The translations under genes were made by a program, and so were the position numbers. This document shows positions 36,101 through 49,142 of a stretch of DNA of 64,000 nt, in pieces. The stretch lies in NCBI GenBank assembly GCA_030248135.1, contig JASANC010002903.1:1-64000 (forward strand), given 5' to 3'. Under the pieces are notes generated by a model, which was not told the origin of the DNA, did not search any database, and saw only the letters and a program-made list of their open reading frames with translations. The DNA is from Theristus sp. LFF4_11 (taxonomy: Eukaryota > Nematoda > Chromadorea > Monhysterida > Xyalidae). Every line of letters begins with the position of its first letter. The first letter of the stretch is position 1.

Positions 36101-39100
36101 TTTTATAAAACATGACATTCTTGTTGTTTTCAACGTCTGATAGTAAGAAGCACAATCCAGAAATCACACCATTAATCAAGAACCGGTCAATTAATTTGGC
36201 ATATGATCGCTTTCAAATTGGCATTTCAAGGTAAATTCTTTTTTTGGTAAACAAAATTCTTTTTTTGTGGAAAAGGGCAGATTTTATTTTGGCATCTTTA
36301 AACTCGAATTTAGTTCCAATTTCATTGTCAAAACTGCTATGGGTTGCTAATCTGTTTACAAACGCATAAAACAGAAAACACGCCGTTCCGTTAAGAAAGA
36401 TTAATTCTGCATTATGCAACATTACCGATCGACAGTAACCGGCGTTTTTGTCTCAGCCTCTCTAAATCTAAAAAGAAGATACCACACATTCGCGGAGCGC
36501 AAAACAAAACAACAATTCAACTGTAATATATTTTCACAACCAGTGGAACATATACGAAACAAATCAAGTTAGATGAAACTTATAATAAAGCCACAGAAAA
36601 CGGCCAAAATCTAAATTCTACCAGTTGTTTTACTTATTGTCTAAACTGCCAGGGTTTTGTTTTGACATTTTTTATCCTCATTCTGCAGTGAAATTGAAAA
36701 GAAATTGAAACTGCTTCGCACGAAAGATTGAAGTAGCCTAACACGCAGATTAGCTGGCGCTTAAACAACTAACCCACCAGTTAGTTGCCAGGAAAAGTGT
36801 GTTCGAGTGCAGAAAACCTGTTTTATAATGGCCAACTGAGAAGAAGAAGAAATGTAAAGGCGTACCGATATCGGCCGGCTCGTTGGACATGATGTTGCGG
36901 TGTCGCATCGACTGCTTATGGATGATCGAGTATCGCTCGTCTTTCTGCTCGCGTCTTGAACCGATCTGCGAGCTGAGTCGCTGCACCAGCTGACGACGTT
37001 GGCTCACCAAGTCGGTACGAGCCAACAATTCCTCCTTTAGCTCGCCATCCGCTGAAAAAGGGAACAATATAAATTCATAAGGCTCCATGTTTGGAAGAGA
37101 CGTTTAGATCCTTCATGACAGCACACAATGATTCGTGTTGGAGCATGGACCAGCACGGCAATGTCTATCAGCGTGTTTCAACATGAATGTAAGATTAACT
37201 TTCACAAACAAGTGGTGTGTTTGGTAAATAATACTGTTAGTTATTGACGAATTTGCTGTCTGACTTTAAAAAATTAAGAAAAGTAAAAAACTCCACAAAG
37301 TACTCACGAATTTCGAGTTTACTGACAGTGGTGGTGCGAAAGAACGAGGTCATGTTTTTCATTGAAACACTGAAAAAATTAATGGAATAAAATTTCAAGA
37401 AAAATATTGGAAAACGGTGGAAATTGAAAATGAATGTCATGCACTTATTCAAGAAGTACCCGAAAAGCCCAGAACTTCTTAAAACTGAAAACGAACGCAC
37501 GTAGCACCGCCGAGGTAGCCGTCGCGGATCTTGTGCAGCGTCGCAATGACGACATTCGAGCGGAACTCCTGCTTGTGGCCAGTCCTTGCCCAGGTGCCTG
37601 CAATGGACAACGTGAAATGTGACACGCACTATAGCGGTTGTCGCAATAAAGAAGAGCATATTCTGTGATTGCGATAAGAGTTGATCCACCGAGAAAATTA
37701 AGCATTTTGGAAAACTACTCCCAGTTCTAAAAAGTTTTTGGTCTTTCGTTGCTGGCTTTCTGTACAGCAAACTGAAAATGGATTCCTAGAACAATCGAAC
37801 AGACTCCCACTTTTGAGCATATTGTCATTGATGACTAGAACGACCAAGGGACGGCCGGAGATTGAGCTGTTGTTCCAGCAGCTGTAGAGATAGCCGAGCT
37901 CACTGCGCCACTCATCCATCAGCACACGAATGTCGTAGTAGATGTAGGAACGGTTGTGCTCCATGAACTGCAAACGAACCGTTGGCACTGCAGAAGTGTT
38001 GAGACTTGAGTGTAGAATCTACAAGTCCCCCAGAACCCATAAATGCGCAACCAAGAAAAGTAGAACACTGGCGCAAATGAAACGCAACCACCACGGTCCA
38101 ATCAATGTAAAGTACGATATTGTAACGCAACTTTGGTTGCAAGGTGCAATTAGCTGCATCAGCTATCATCCAGTTGTAAAAAAAAACAAACAAATAAAAC
38201 AGTTTTCCGTTCCGCAATAATTTCAACTGGAATTTCGGGGGAAAAGCCGAACCTGTGGCTCAAACGCGATGAATTTATCACCCAATTGGTACAGTTTACT
38301 GGTGCTCAGTAGTCCAACATCCCGATCTAGGGGGCGGCCGGTCAATGACAGCTTGCTGCTTTTGCCTGGCGGTTTTTGAAACTGATAAATTTAAAAGATC
38401 GTAAAATGAAAAGTCAACAAATAAATAACAATTATCACTGCAGCAGTGCAGTTTTTTATAATCTAACACTCTACTCTTGGTAACATGATGTTTAAAATGA
38501 AAACCAATCGCCACAGCAAGTTCAAATGCAGCCAATCAGCGCAGTTCATACAACAATCAGCCAGACTGTCCACGCACACCCACCAATGTTGTGGAGGACA
38601 CGAGCGAGCACGGACGCCGGTCTCAGCACGAACACCGGGTCGAGCTCGTTCACCGCCTGCACGTCAATGCCGTGCTTGTGCAACGTCGACTTCACGCTCT
38701 CGTTCTCGGCGAGCACCACCACTGAAGAGGGTGCGTCAAAACTTGCAAACAAATCTGTTTTGAATTTCATTATGTATGCTCAAGCAGTTCAACAAAATAT
38801 TTTCGTATGTAGCGTCTGTAGCGCAGGTATAGGGCACTCGTCTGCCGTTCTGTAGGTGGAAAGTTCGAACCCCGCTGCGGACAAGACACACAATGGAGAA
38901 ACAAAAGTGACCAATTACTACTAATGGTCTACTGCTACTCCCTCCAGAGCCGAGGGTAAATTGGGCTCGGGGCAGTATCGCCCGTTTCCGCCGGAGTTTG
39001 GTACCTCATGGTTTCCGGAACCGGCATGCGAACAAAACAAATAAATAAATAAATAAAATTAAAATAAAACCGGCAAGCTGATCAAACCAACAACACGAAC

Positions 39101-42100
39101 AATACTGATCGATCTCAGTGAAGCGAAGCGACTACAAAACGATCTTGCAGTTCATTCAAGTGACCGTGACCGCTTACTCTGCACTTCGGTCGGTGGCCTC
39201 CTGGTTGTGACGGAATGCCGTCGACTGAGTGGGTCCAGCTCAGCAGGGGACAACATGTCGGGCGTGCCCACGAGTTCGCTGACGAGGTACAACGACTGCG
39301 CCCACAGGTACGGCGCACGACCCCAAATCAGTCGCTTCTGCGAGCAGCGTTGCGTCTTCTCGGCAGTCACCTGCAGAGCAGCATCACAGAACTGTGCCGA
39401 TGTGCACGTTTGAACACAGTGCACTCTGCTATGATACAGCAGTATTGCACAGTTGCACACAAACCGAGGCGTTGGCTATGTGTTGTTATTTGTTTTGGTT
39501 TCGAGACGAAATGCGTTTGCCTGCAGGAATAGGAAAACGTTTCATAAATTGTGCGGCAATTCAAATTAGCGCACGCTAATTTTTCGCTTCAGCTGCACAG
39601 TTTTTCTCGGAGCGAGCGTGAAATTGCTCTGTTTATAAGCTTTCTTAACAACGATAATATGCGTGCGCGTGTGTTTGTTCACCGTGTACACAGACTATTA
39701 TTCGATTCGACTGTATAAACTTTGCGCTCACCAGTTCAGCGGGCACACGGTACAGCTCAGCGACGAGCTCATTGCCTTCCTCATCAACGAGCAGATGCTC
39801 ATGAATCAGATCACGGAAACGGGAGATCTAAATCAGAGAATGAACATTTCTTTTTTTGAAGAAGAAAAAACGCCGAGAAAAACAGGGTAAAATACAATCT
39901 AAACACATTTTGTGCCTGAAACAAAAGTGAAATATTTATTAAAACACCAACACCTGCTCAGTGTCTTCGTCGAAAATCGCCTGAATCAGCCGATAACAGA
40001 AGAACAACGGCCATTCGCACTCGATGTTCTCAAATGTCTGCAGCTCCGAGTTGTGGTAGTATACACGGGATGAGTCCTGGATATCGAGAGGAAAACGGTG
40101 AATGAGAAATATTACGAGTAATGTTGCAGAAGATTGTTTTAATTCAGTGATGCTGAAATAATAATGCTGAATTCCGAGAAAGCGTCTGATTGACCGACAC
40201 TGTCAATGTCAAAGAAAAATGCAAAAAATGCAAACCCACCGGCATGCTGTTGGCTGCAACACGTCTTGTTTGGTTAACAGTCAATCAATAAATCTGATTG
40301 AGTGCACTGTTTCCAGACAAGCACTTTATATCCAGAAAAAGATCCAGCCGAAAAGGACACACACACCCGACACACGGCCATTGTAACAAACCTCCAAAAC
40401 GCATTTGAATCCGTCCCTGATAAAGCGACGACATCCATAATTGCCCATGAGCTCCTTTTCGATCGTGTAGTTTGTGGTCGCCACCAAATCGGGATCTTCG
40501 ACTGCGAACGCTGGGAAGGACGTGATGCACAGGAGGGAGGCGTCCGTCTCTTTCGAAAACGATTCACGCGGCAGCATTGATATTAGGACGGCCTGCAGGA
40601 GAAGTGCGGCACGCACAAGTATGGTCTAGTTATCCGAAAAGGGTAACACTGAAGTGACGTCATGTGCTTGGAAACACGTGATTGTCAGCCACAGCAACCC
40701 GGGCCTTCAAGATTGGCTAATTCCTTCACGCATATAATTGGGGTGAACAAATTGAAATTTTGGTGTACATATCAAGCCGGGTGTTTTTTTTGAGAAATGA
40801 CGTCATATCGGATCGACACGTTTGAATGAATCTACAATACAGACAAAACGCGCTGATTGGTTAGCCAATACGTTCAAGTATGCCAAAAAACCACAGCATT
40901 GTAAATTTGGTCAATCGCCTTGGTCAATAAAGATCAAAATATTTGTAATCACTTTTTCAGAAAACGAAAAACTCACATTGCACTGTTGAATTTCATCTGG
41001 CAGAACGTGTATTATTGATCCCTTCGAGCCATCACCAAATAAATCGCCAACATCGTTCAGAGCCTTCAAGCAACGATTGATTAGTAAAATTTTTGAACAA
41101 AACGTTATCAACATAGACCGAAAAAAATCAGATTCTAGACACCATTCAGGATTCTAAACGAATGCATTCAAGCAATCAGCACATAGATTCACATTTCAAT
41201 CAATCACGTTCACCAGTTTCGTACCTGCATCGCCGCTTTTGCCATTCCAATTGAAGAGCTGTTCAACTCAACCACGCCTTGGTTCGTCTTATCACCGCGC
41301 TCCCAAATACCGAAATCCTATAGTTTTACAAACTTTTCAAAAATGCCAAATGTAAAACAATGAATGTCAGATAAAAAACTAAAAAAATGAATGCGAACCG
41401 GCAACCGATAGGCATTCTCAATGTAGTAGACCAAGTTCTGTATAAAAGCGACCTCGTCAAAATTGCGTACGATTTGAAGGCCTGCAAATTGGATTTTCAC
41501 ATTTTTAAATGTGAAAAACTTTTAATGACATTTTTTTTCATTTGTGAATCACTCTGCTAAATCAAAATAAAGTAGAAAACTGCAGAGAAAACAAAAGACG
41601 CTTACCAGAGGCTGTCATTTGTGCGAGCGTCAGTAGATACAGGCTGATCGCATCAATCTATCATTTAAAAAAAATAAATTTTCTTTCTTTCAGAAGTCAG
41701 ACATCAAGAATAAGAACGTCTGTTTTCCAAAAAAATTACTGAAAACATGTTTTTGAACCACATTATTGCGACAGAAACGTCTCCAGCGAACCTGCAAATG
41801 TCCCCAATGATGGTCGGACACCACCAACGATTTGTCGGTCGTCGAGAATTTCGCGTGTATCGAATCGTGAATTTTGGCGGAATATTTGAATCGCTCGATC
41901 TTGTCGCACTGCTGCAGCATGCACTCCATCAGTGTCTGCATCGTCTTCACGCACGCCTGAAATGGTTAGTTACATGGACTTTATAACTGTTGTTGTTGGG
42001 ATTTTTAGGCGATATTTTTAGCCAGAGCTAACCCAGAGAAGCGTACAGAACGCCATTGAGTAGGGCGCCCATCGAGTTTTCTCTGTCATTAAGTGCCTAT

Positions 42101-42894
42101 ACACCCCTCGGCAGGGCTCGATCCCCCGAGCGCACAGACTGTGGTCTAACGCACTACCACCAGGCCACGAGGGTGACAATCTACGGTCTTACTTGAAGCA
42201 AATTTGACAAAAGCAGTCGACAATTCTTCAAAAACCGGCCAAAGAACTACCAAAACAGCACACTGGCCTTGCCGAGCTCGTTGGCCCTCGCCAAATCCTC
42301 GTCGCTGTCGGCCAGTTTCTGATAGCTCAAGTGCAACGCCCAAACGGCGATCGCACAGTAAACGTTGTCGCGAATCCAGGCGTGCTTCGGAAATGTGTTC
42401 GGGTTCGTCTCGAACAGACCAGTTTGAGTGTTCTGCAAAAAAGCTGGAAAGCTGGCTTGTTTGAGTGCCTTCTCGGCCCAAGAGAGATTTTTAGGGTTAC
42501 TTAGACAAGGTATTATTGGAGGGAGAGATTCGTTGCAGCTCACCTATTTACACCACTAATCAGTAATCAGGTTGTCAGGTGGTCTTTCTGAAGCGCATTA
42601 GAACAAACATTGATCCGAAGAACAAAAAAAAGGATAAAATCAATTCAATCCAAAGTACGAAAGCAGTTGAAGCTCTCCACATTCAATCCAAATCGACGCT
42701 GAGCGCAAAAGACAAATGCCCCTCGAGAAACTGTGCCGAACCCGATGCCTGAGAATGGTCCGTTCAGCGAGCATCATCAACTGCGACAGTCGGTTCAGGT
42801 GCAGCGAGTGCGAGCTGCTGGTGCTGCCGCTGCGATTGCGCGCCAGTGCCGCGAATCGCTCACGGTCGAGCCCGCTGCTGAAGCTCATGCGCAT
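30122..42894 (-). CDS. Phosphorylase b kinase regulatory subunit (alpha/beta family)
   Basis: Thirty-one exons, all phase-consistent, predict about 1362 residues. In order: 42894-42742, 42432-42262, 41956-41792, 41657-41606, 41481-41399, 41317-41225, 41063-40977, 40592-40392, 40076-39954, 39827-39732, 39370-39178, 38721-38584, 38365-38253, 37967-37811, 37597-37501, 37369-37308, 37051-36866, 35992-35828, 34909-34657, 34424-34308, 34183-34120, 33993-33916, 33852-33751, 33468-33325, 33050-32784, 32286-32242, 31994-31908, 31510-31382, 31153-31073, 30944-30720, 30283-30122. The N-terminal glucoamylase-like domain reads [39 protein letters not shown] and [11 protein letters not shown]. The C-terminal part reads [32 protein letters not shown] and [18 protein letters not shown]. 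The subunit holds and inhibits the catalytic gamma chain in glycogenolysis. The protein ends HMFV, without the CaaX box of vertebrate alpha/beta. Confidence 0.95.
38808..39062 (+). repeat. tRNA-derived SINE-like repeat
   Basis: Starts with a tRNA-like head: A-box-like gtagcgcaggtataggg and B-box gttcgaacc (38863-38871). A non-tRNA body follows, then an (AAAT)n tail. It lies in an intron of the phosphorylase kinase subunit gene. It is unlikely to be a functional tRNA because the cloverleaf is imperfect and an AT tail follows. Confidence 0.65.
42045..42178 (-). repeat. tRNA-like sequence / SINE head
   Basis: On the minus strand the sequence starts ccctcgtggcctggtggtag and reaches gatcgagcc (B-box) and gccgaggg. 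The first and last six bases can pair as an acceptor stem and the T-arm pairs, but the rest of the cloverleaf is poor. It lies in intron 2 of the phosphorylase kinase subunit gene. A SINE or tRNA pseudogene is likelier than a working tRNA. Confidence 0.5.
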
Positions 42895-43638
42895 GGTTAC
42901 AGTGCAAAACGCGGGCTCACTGGGCAACCGCAATGAATCTGAACCGCAATAAACAACCTTGAGTCCGCGTTTATTTGGATTGGCAGCTTTCAGTTCAAGT
43001 TATATTTTACTAACACGAAGGTATAAACATTCAAGGTCTGCTTGAATGACGGATGAAATGGAAACATCCCAAAAATGAACACCGCAAAAGTCAAAGCTTT
43101 TCACACATGTTCATTCTTTTTAATCGTTTTTTTGAACCACTGACAAACAATGCACCTACAAAAACATAAAAAATATAATTATATAGGGGATGGGTGCGGG
43201 ACAGGTTTTGCAATTGCGGGATTAGCATTAGACAGACAGCCGCAAGAAAATTAGGGACGGGACAGTGCGGGACAAGGGGTCTGTGGGACGTTAACGGAAC
43301 AGTCCCGTGTCGCATTTTGTCCCGCACTTTGCGAGATGGGCTGTCCCGCGCCTATCCTCATTTTTTGAATATATTTTTATTTTTGAACATGATGAATGGA
43401 TGCTCATAACGAAAAGGCACTGAAATTCAAAAAAAGCTTTCAAATCATTGCCAAAATTTTTTATAAAGCTTTACACTGCACGGCACACACCAGTAATGAA
43501 CCTTTCAATGAAGAATCACAAATCTCAGGTGACAAATTTAAAATTCGATTTAAAATTTAAAAATCACAAAAAGCGATTCAACAAAATACGTTCCTATCAA
43601 AAAACAACAACAAAATACACAAACCGAAGAAATACATC
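42895..43638. other. Intergenic region between SETD3 3' and phosphorylase kinase 5'
   Basis: About 740 bases. At 43190-43360 the sequence is rich in gggac words (gcgggacag, gggacaagg, tcccgc) suggesting an old internal repeat. No exon could be supported. A minus-strand TTTATT/AATAAA candidate for SETD3 lies at 43376-43381. Confidence 0.5.
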
Positions 43639-46600
43639 TCAATCCATTTTCTCTTTCCTGTCAGCAACACTCAGATCAACCAAATCAAGCAGCTCTAATT
43701 TCTGCATTTCCCGTTCACAAAACTCAGCAGCAAACGTAAGGATTCGCTGCTCCCGCTGCAGCAGTCGCACGACCATGGCAACATTCGTTGAGCGACATTC
43801 GTCTTTTGCCACAATTTCCTGATGTTTCCCGCGTCGGTACACCTGAATGAATGAATTTTTATCAAAACGAATTTGAGACGCTGCCCAAGTAACGCGGCGG
43901 TTTTCATGTCACAGGCAATGTCAAGATCACGAACAAAATCACCTGAGCCAACAACTGGAATCGATCGCGCAAGAAACGCCAGGCGTTCATCTGATTGGCG
44001 GCACTGTCGATGGACACCCCGATGGAGCCGTCCACCACAGGCGCCACAAAGACTTTCGCAAAACGAAACAAATGTGACGGGATGAACGAAGAGTCAGGAT
44101 CGCTCGGTGACGTCGTCGTCGTCGCTTTGTGTCGACTCTCGTACATGACCAGTTCGTATTGTTGCCCGTCCACTACGCCCAAGGCGTTCAGAGCGGCCGC
44201 GCGTATCTCGTGGTGTGGGTCCGTTTTTGATAGACCTGCAGTAATTGGACATTATAACCAGGTGTGCTTGATTTTAGATTTTGCTTATTACCAGGTTATT
44301 CACACAATAAGATCTGCTCTGAGGTCTGTGGATTGGACAGGTCAACCGTGCGCCCGTATTACTCGCAGTGTTTCTGATGAACCGAACAGGAAAGTGGTGG
44401 TTGATTGACGGCACAAATAGTAGAATTGGGTAAACCGATTGGAGACCAATATACCAAGCATAACGGAGCCGCCGACAACCAACGACAAGCACTTGCTGTG
44501 TGTGACGTGAACGCCGTGTCAACGCGGTACGGTTTCTATCAACTCTTTTTTGGTCTTGAGACGATCTTGTTACAGACCTCCGTTTCCGTGACAGTTACTC
44601 AAGAACTATTGTTACAATAGGTTTTTCTTATTCACTTCACTTTCCGTGATAATCACGACAATGAAAGCAAGAACGGCGACGGACTCCATGTGACCCGAGG
44701 TCAGTTTCGGTACTTAACCATAAAATTTGAAGGTATAAATACGTCTACCAGCCAATCAGCGCGTCACCAACTTGAAAGTGTCACCAACCAAGGCGAATAA
44801 CATAAGAAATGCGTCCATTCGCTCTATCCGGCACAAATCCATTATGCAGCAGAAAGTCAACATCAGATCGTGGCCCGTAATAGCTGTAGACTTGCGAGCC
44901 AGCGCTGTAGTCGCGGTCGGCTATTAGGATGGCCTAAAAGGAAATACAAGGGAGTCTGTTTGGTTCGGTTGGATTGGAGTTTGAAAGACAAGAGACGATC
45001 GGTGACACTGAAAACCACACAAATGTTACTTGTGTCACTTGGTTTTTCTTAAATTGCCACGATTGTTACCAATTCCAAAATGGTATTTTGATCGGATGCA
45101 GCAACATGTTTGCATGGGGGGAGGAAAGGGGAGAAAAATAGGATAAGGGGTAAAAGTGTGGAGAAAAGAGGGCAGAGGTAGGTGTTGCACCAAATTTGAG
45201 AACACAGTGGCGAGCAAAAGTGTTGGAACGCTGCGTGCGTGTGTGCTGTAAATTGTGCGTGTGTTGCATCAGCCGTACAAACGCTATTATGGTATTACGA
45301 TTTCGCGAAAAACAAACTCTGGTTATCTGTACCACTCATAATTGCGAAATAAAATGTGCTTACCACCATGCGCGACGCGCGACGCTAGCCTGTCCCGGGA
45401 CATCCTAGGAACCCCCTTCGCACATCTCTGTTCCCAATAAAAGCTGAAATATAGCCAAACTGCAAACAGCTCGCAAGCGACCTCGTTGGTTTCCGTGTCG
45501 TACGTCAGTGTTATGTTCGAGCGATCACCGACGCCGTCGGGTTTGTCAGTCGAGAAACTCGGTGGATCGTTGTGATTGGCCATGTCAACCAGTGGAATCA
45601 ACGCTGGAATCTGAAATTGATGAAATGAGGTTCCGGAAATGGACAAGACAAGAAATCAAGAGCTGTCAAGTTCGCAAACAGTCGGCCATATTCATTGAAC
45701 AAAATCCAATCAGCAGCCAGGCAATCATCAACTAGTCGCTGCGCTCACAGATGATGCACTTTTGGAATGTACATTTGGCGAACCCAATCATTGGCCTACG
45801 GGACACTCAGGCTCAGCGTCTATCCACTCCTTACAGCAAACCACGCAGGGATATACAAATTGATAACTCCTGTCTGACCAGACCACAGTCATGTGACGGC
45901 AATGATTCAGCCTCAGCTCCGTTTTCAGCCCAACCTGTTTCGATTCGGCATCCGTGCCCACCAGAATTGTGTTCGGCACAAAGTTGATGCGAGTGGACAC
46001 CGTGGCAACGGCCCACTTGTATGAGTCAAAAGTGAAGTTCAGCAATGTCAACGGTGTATCGGCCAGCAGCTGCTCGTTACGCGGTATGCGCGCTGAAGAC
46101 ACCGCATTTTGCAACAGTTGCTGTTTCGCTTCCGAACGACTGAGTGGAGCTAACTGAAACGGGGAAATTGACTTGCAGGTGGAGACCTCTGGTGCGTGGA
46201 AGTGTGAAATGTCACAGCAACATCAGTCTGCTACCTATGAGTGACAAATACCTGTTTGATGAAACCGTTTCACATGCTTTCACAGGCAGTGTGCCCATCA
46301 CTCACCTGCAGATAAAAGTAGACGTACTGCCGCACAATCGATCGGTACAGTTTCAGTGCCGCCGTGAATGTGTCGACAGACGGTCGCAAAAGTTCAAATT
46401 CTTCTGTGGAGTAGAACAGAGGCGTTGTGTAGACATCGGGAAGTGTACGAAGATACGCGTACCAGCGCGATTTTCTTGCGAGCTTTTTCTCGCAAAGAAC
46501 AAACATCGCCAACGCGACGTTCTCCATACCGACCAGAATTGGATCGCATTCCATTGCCTGGTGTCAAAAAGGCATTCATATCATAATTCAGGTGTGGATT

Positions 46601-47291
46601 TGTTTTGTTTCAGGCAAGTCAATTTTTTATGTACCCGTGCTCTTCAATTTCACCATGTGCAAATGTGGCTAATGAGGAGAGGGGATTAATAAATAACAAA
46701 CTTAAAACAATACACAAAGATGAGTTCTGCAGTTTATCGTTTCAGAGCCTTAGCACTTATCACAACAACAACAACTGAGTTTAGAGTCCCACACTGCCAC
46801 CCAACCTTTCTTAACATTGGTGCTTTCAACGCCTCTTCCCAAGTAATCATGGCGTCGCGTGGCACTCGCACCAAAATGTCGCCCGATTTCACGTCGGCAA
46901 CGCATTTCAAACCGAACATTTCCGTGTCCGAGTATTTCACACTGTCTCTTTCATCAGTTTCTCGCTCACTGCTGCCTTCAACAGAGGCGATTTCGACACG
47001 ATTATCATTCGTTTCAATGTCCGCCTCTTTTGCCCATTTCAAAAAGTCGGAAAATTCATTTTGACGACAAGAACGAGCCGACAACAAATTATCCGATGCT
47101 GATTTTGACTGAGGTTGAGATTGAGCGCGACGCATTCGCTCGAGCAGTTCACGAATTTTCAGATGTTCTTTCCAGAAATCTGACGGCGAGGCCGGAGCCG
47201 GCTGACTGACGATGTCGTCCCACAGTTTCGAGGCGGCGTCCAACAGATCGGACATCAGTTGTCGAGTTTTGTTTGCGGCTGACGGCGGCAT
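43639..47291 (-). CDS. SETD3: SETD3, actin-histidine N-methyltransferase
   Basis: Seven phase-consistent exons (47291-46806, 46557-46306, 46153-45935, 45610-45461, 44933-44789, 44235-43943, 43842-43639) give 582 residues; human SETD3 has 594. SETD3 methylates His73 of actin with S-adenosylmethionine in the cytosol. The N-terminus has the helix region FWKEHLKIRELLERMRR, then a long SET domain beginning FGLKCVADVKSGDILVRVPRD. The S-adenosylmethionine-binding NH motif is in PLVDMANHND, and VYSYYGPRSDVDFLLHNGF supplies the SET tyrosine segment. The Rubisco-LSMT-type substrate domain follows (IRLGLSKTDPHHEIRAAALN), ending with a helical tail. An acidic insertion (SSERETDERDS) in the first exon is longer than in vertebrates. 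It is divergent to the CDK12 gene across a repeat-filled 3.6 kb region. Confidence 0.95.
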
Positions 47292-47369
47292 TTTTTTATT
47301 TTGCTGTGCTTTCCAAGATTCGTGTTTGGGTTTGGGTTTTTGTCAGCAACCGCTGTGCTGTGCCCGCCT

Positions 47370-48446
47370 AGGGTTACGAAAACAAAAAATCCGGATTTTT
47401 TTTCATTAAAAATTTTAACAGGCAAGTTTTAACATGTGGCCATGAAGATATCGGGTATCTGAAAAAGGTCGCGTCGTGTGATATTGACCATCACCTCCGC
47501 TCCAATTGTTTAACATTATATCGCACAACTCCATTGTAACTCCATTGTAGACCTATAACACGCCAAACAACAAGATATCATGTACACATCTCATGGCCTA
47601 CCGACTGAAACACTTCTAAGTTGCAACACCACGATTTCTGAAACGATATTTCAATTCAGTTAAGTCATTTCAACGCTAAAAATTGACCCCAGAGCTAGAA
47701 GTCATCCAAATCGAAAAACATGGAGTACGTCGCTCAATGACCAAATAATGACATGTACACAAGCATAGTTGTTCCAGAGCCGGGGGGTTGGGTGGGTGCG
47801 ATATAGATAGCTGGGGCAAATTTTCCAGATACAGAGATAGCTGGAAAATTTTGGGGGGCCGCGAAGGGCCATGTGACTTTGGGGGGCCGGTCAAATTTTT
47901 GAAATGCCATAGATCGCTAAAACGCTGAAAAACAAATACCAATATAATAATGCTTAAAATAGGCAAAATATCAAGTATAAACGCGTATTTTACCTAAAAT
48001 TAGCGAAACTTTTAAGAATTTCGAGCAAAAATGGTCAATTTTAATCAAAAATTGACTCCTTTTGTGTCTTCGAAGACAAAAATTTTCAGATGGATAGCTG
48101 GCTGGGAAATTTTTTCAGATAGATAATAGCTGAGCCGAAAAATCTTCGTTGATAGAGATAGATTCCAAAAATTTTTGGGGGGAGGGGCGGCCGGCCGGCC
48201 GGCCCACAAGCCCCCCCCCCCTAGAACAACTACCGTATTACCTCTAATAAACCCCCATGGGTATTTGATAAACAATACAAATGAACGGTATGTACACAAG
48301 GAAGTTGGGAAGAAAATTTGGTTTGAACTTTTAAAAAATTATGCCAAAAATCGAATTTTCAGAGCAAAGTAATTTGATTTGAAAAAGAAAATCCGGATTT
48401 TTTTTTTAAACGAGAAAAACGGGAAATTTTTTTTCAAACAACCCTC
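47370..48446. repeat. Composite AT-rich repeat block with G/C homopolymers
   Basis: It begins tagggttacgaaaacaaaaa and contains aaatccggattttttt at both ends (47386 and 48388), suggesting a decayed element with terminal repeats. An inner part, about 47765-48235, has runs of G, agatagatagct words, a tgtcttcgaagaca palindrome near 48066 and a ggccggccggcc tract. It matches the reverse complement of 50395-50700. Confidence 0.6.
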
Positions 48447-49142
48447 TAGGGTTGTTAAACAAAAATCAAATTTTTTTAAAAAAAAAGTGATTAAAAAAAA
48501 CAAAAATGCCGATTTTTTTCAATTCAAAAAATTTTCCTCTAATATGCTCTGAAAACCTCAATTTTGGCACAATTTTTCGAAAGTTCGACAAAAATTTTCT
48601 TTGATATTACCTCGTAAAACCTTTAGCAGTCGATTTTGGACCGTTTTACCGACTGATTTCAGGCTTATACAACATCTGCGATGAAGTTTTTGAGCGTCCC
48701 AAAGGTTGGCTTACCATTTCCGATGCAGATAAGCTGACGATTCGCCTTGCAATCTAAATTTGAGCGTCCAAGCTGCTCCGTTTGCAATCGTTACGTTGTC
48801 TGGTTGCCGTTTCGTGTCCTGCCGTCGCGACACATCATCAGATTTGATCGAATTTCAAGCCGGTATGTGTATTTTCACTTGGGCTGGGGACAATAAGTGA
48901 CGTTTTGGGGGTCAAAACACCAGAAGAGGCATGGTAACGGTTTGGAAAAGGGGTAATTGAGGTCACCAAAACAAAATCTCCAAAGTTCCGCCATACGGGA
49001 GTCATTCCGGAGGCGCTTGCATATCATATGTGGTTCTTCGAACTCCCTGATTGATTTAGCACAACTTTGATTTTTGAATTTTTTTTAAATTTTTCTTTAA
49101 AAAAAACAAAAATGACGATTTTTGTTTTTTTTAACAACCCTA
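48447..49142. mobile_element. hAT-type MITE, copy 2
   Basis: Same ends (tagggttgttaaacaaaaa) and nearly the same interior as copy 1 at 27222-27962, with internal deletions (696 bp). The flanks caaccctc and cccctaac do not match, so the target duplication is lost, or the insertion went into another repeat that has since rearranged. Confidence 0.85.

Noticed and set aside
42045..42178. A functional tRNA gene on the minus strand
   Set aside because: Acceptor and T stems pair, but D and anticodon arms do not form a proper cloverleaf, and it resembles a SINE head.
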